Source of the DNA: a virus
Virus record (IMG/VR): IMGVR_UViG_3300030389_001300
Span: 1 to 30,514 of that record
Strand: one strand, 5' to 3'
Length of the DNA: 30,514 nt
The position numbers and the translations under genes were made by a program. Shown one piece after another: positions 28,945 through 30,514 of this stretch. Numbering within the stretch: position 1 is the first letter of the stretch; each line of letters begins with the position of its first letter. The notes under the pieces were generated by a model. The model was not told the DNA's origin, did no database searches, and was given only the letters and a program-made list of their open reading frames with translations.

Positions 28945-30514
28945 TAATAAATTTAGAAGCTAAAACAGATGAAGCCATAAAAGGTATTCAAGAAACAAAG
29001 AAAGAAATACAAGACCTTAACAAAGAAGTTACAAAAGGCAACAAAGATACAGTAGATGGTTTCAAAGCAGTTGAGGGTGCAGGTACAGTTGCAGCAGGTG
29101 GCATAAGAAAAATATCATCATCAATAAAAGCTCTTGGTATAGGTCTTTTGATAGCAGCTTTTGCAAAATTTACAGAAGTATTAAATGAAAATCAAAGAGT
29201 TACAGATTTTTTCAATACAACATTTGAAGTTCTATCTCTTGCCTTCAACGATTTCTTCAATTTTGTTTTTGACAATGTCGGTGGTGTTGTAGATGCGTTC
29301 AAGTCAATATTTGAAAACCCCTTACAATCAATTCTAAATTTTAGAAAATCAATAACAGAAGGTATTATACAGAGATTTAAAGAAATGTTAGAGGTAGTGG
29401 GTTTTGTAGGAGATGCTATTCAAAAAGTATTTAAAGGAGATTTTGCAGGTGCAGCAGAAAGTGCAAAAAATGCAGGTAAGGGTTTATTAGATGTTGTTAC
29501 TGGTGTGGATGACAGTTTCGATAAAACGGTTGAAACAGTTGGTAAAGTTGCAGAAGCAACGAAAAACTATGTAACAGAAACTATCAAAGCAGGTAAAGCA
29601 AATGTCGAACTTACTAAACAAGCAGAAATAGCAAGAGTAAGGCAACAGGGTTTGGTAGAGAGTTTCGATTTACAAGCAGAGAAATTAAGACAAGTAAGAG
29701 ATGAAGAAAGAAACACAATAGAAGATAGAATAAAAGCAAACAATGATTTAGCGAAAGTTTTGGATCAACAAGAAGAAGCTATGCTAAAACAAGTTGATAT
29801 GCAAATTAAAGCAGCACAAGCAGAGTTTGACAAAAATAAAAATCAAGAAAATACAATAGCACTACTTGAAGCACAACAAGAAAAAGAAGCAGTATTAGCA
29901 CAGATTGCAGGTTTTAGATCAGAACAAAAATCAAATGATTTAGCACTTGATAGAGAGCTTATAGAATTGACAAACTCCAAACTAGAATCAGAAGCAAATT
30001 TAGGAATTGAGAGAAAAAGAATCAATGCAAGTAAAATAGAGGATGATTTAAAAAGATTAGAAAGAGAAAAAGAAATTGATTTAGAAGAAGAAACATTACA
30101 AAGAAACAGACTACAAAGGATTGTTGATGAAGCAAACGCAGGGACACAAGCAAAGGTTGATGCTCAAATAGCTTTAGATGAATTTGAAGTTGAGATGTCG
30201 CAAAAAAAACTTGATAGAGAAAAAGAAATATCTGAACAAGAAAAAATAATTTTAGATGCAAGACTAAAAGCTCAGATAGGTTTTGCACAAGCAGTTGGTA
30301 ATGTTGTTGGTGCTTTAGGTGGACTTTTGCAAGAGGGAACTAACGCAAGTAAGGCAGCAGCTCTAGCAGATATTATTATTAAAACAGGAGTTGGTTTTGC
30401 ACAAGGTTTAGATATAGCACAAAAAACGGCAGCAGGAACTGGACCTGCAGCAGCATTTGCTTTTCCCATATTTTATGCTAGTCAAATTGCAGCAGTTTTA
30501 AGCACAGTCAGTTA
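28929..30514 (+). CDS. Tape measure protein, N-terminal part (continues at base 1)
   Basis: ATG 28929 starts a reading frame open to the window end and closed at 351-353 after circular joining: about 612 residues. The N-terminus is a coiled coil (ETKKEIQDLNKEVTKG), then a hydrophobic segment (ALGIGLLIAAFAKFTEVL) and an amphipathic stretch. From about residue 225 a very long helical, charged region follows (QAEIARVRQQGLVESFDLQ; LIELTNSKLESEANLGIERK). The end is an Ala/Gly-rich hydrophobic part. This is a tape measure layout, though short; it would suggest a tail of roughly 90 nm at 0.15 nm per residue. Confidence 0.86.
   Translation, partial: MAKEVIINLEAKTDEAIKGIQETKKEIQDLNKEVTKGNKDTVDGFKAVEGAGTVAAGGIRKISSSIKALGIGLLIAAFAKFTEVLNENQRVTDFFNTTFEVLSLAFNDFFNFVFDNVGGVVDAFKSIFENPLQSILNFRKSITEGIIQRFKEMLEVVGFVGDAIQKVFKGDFAGAAESAKNAGKGLLDVVTGVDDSFDKTVETVGKVAEATKNYVTETIKAGKANVELTKQAEIARVRQQGLVESFDLQAEKLRQVRDEERNTIEDRIKANNDLAKVLDQQEEAMLKQVDMQIKAAQAEFDKNKNQENTIALLEAQQEKEAVLAQIAGFRSEQKSNDLALDRELIELTNSKLESEANLGIERKRINASKIEDDLKRLEREKEIDLEEETLQRNRLQRIVDEANAGTQAKVDAQIALDEFEVEMSQKKLDREKEISEQEKIILDARLKAQIGFAQAVGNVVGALGGLLQEGTNASKAAALADIIIKTGVGFAQGLDIAQKTAAGTGPAAAFAFPIFYASQIAAVLSTVS
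30415..30514. repeat. Terminal overlap, right copy
   Basis: Matches bases 1-100 with one difference: T at 30513 against C at 99. In frame this would turn a CAG codon into TAG if the next bases are as at the left end. It is most simply a wrong or variant base at the contig edge. Confidence 0.93.

Noticed and set aside
328-30469. Many minus-strand ORFs of 60-180 codons
   Set aside because: They lie opposite strong + strand genes, have Ser/Leu/Phe/Cys-rich shadow compositions and no promoter or family likeness. No minus-strand gene is supported.
1-30514. Prophage or temperate phage features (integrase, repressor, attP)
   Set aside because: No integrase, recombinase or CI-like gene is found on either strand.
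1-30514. CRISPR arrays, transposons or IS elements
   Set aside because: No spaced direct-repeat array, transposase or terminal inverted repeats were seen.

Overview
This 30.5-kb window is best read as one complete, circularly closed genome of a tailed (siphovirus-like) phage of Bacteroidota, probably a marine flavobacterium. The first ~98 bases are identical to bases 30415-30512. Both copies lie inside the tape measure gene, and its reading frame runs unbroken across the join, so the non-redundant length is about 30.4 kb. Every supported gene is on the + strand. There is no integrase, excisionase or CI-like repressor, which suggests an obligately lytic phage. Host clues are the low G+C, A-rich gene starts without Shine-Dalgarno sequences, two good matches to the Bacteroidota promoter (TTTG-N19-TAnnTTTG), a DUF3127-type protein, and signal peptides ending in NAQ/SSQ.

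Layout: 1-353 end of the tape measure protein; 386-8246 head and neck genes (XkdF-type protease, small coiled-coil proteins, scaffold-like protein, decoration-like protein, major capsid, tail tube, portal, connector); 8301-11389 repetitive tail fibre and a small accessory protein; 11418-14638 envelope and lysis genes (membrane/coiled-coil protein, secreted thioredoxin-like protein, outer-membrane barrel, M15 endolysin, holin, two small conserved proteins); 14639-14810 the largest non-coding gap; 14811-21008 NinG-like protein and the replication/recombination/methylation genes, including a sigma-like protein, DnaB-like ATPase, Dam methylase, PD-(D/E)XK nucleases and a DnaA domain IV protein; 21082-22502 terminase; 22595-23261 three small unknown ORFs; 23353-30514 tail chaperones with a -1 frameshift, tail completion, large tail proteins and tape measure.

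The most interesting signal is a second promoter-like element unlike the host one: CAAAA (or CAAAT), 14-15 bases, then CGATATATA (one copy ends in T). I find six copies, all in front of structural or packaging genes; in five the motif ends exactly three bases before the ATG. Two copies lie just after intrinsic terminators. The early block, by contrast, starts from a host-type promoter. With a sigma-like protein encoded at 17621, this suggests a phage-specific late transcription system that may use leaderless or nearly leaderless mRNAs. A second notable structure is a perfect 18-base homopyrimidine mirror repeat (potential triplex/H-DNA) in the main intergenic gap between the lysis and early regions. 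Function calls for structural genes rest on recalled family patterns and gene context, not on database searches.
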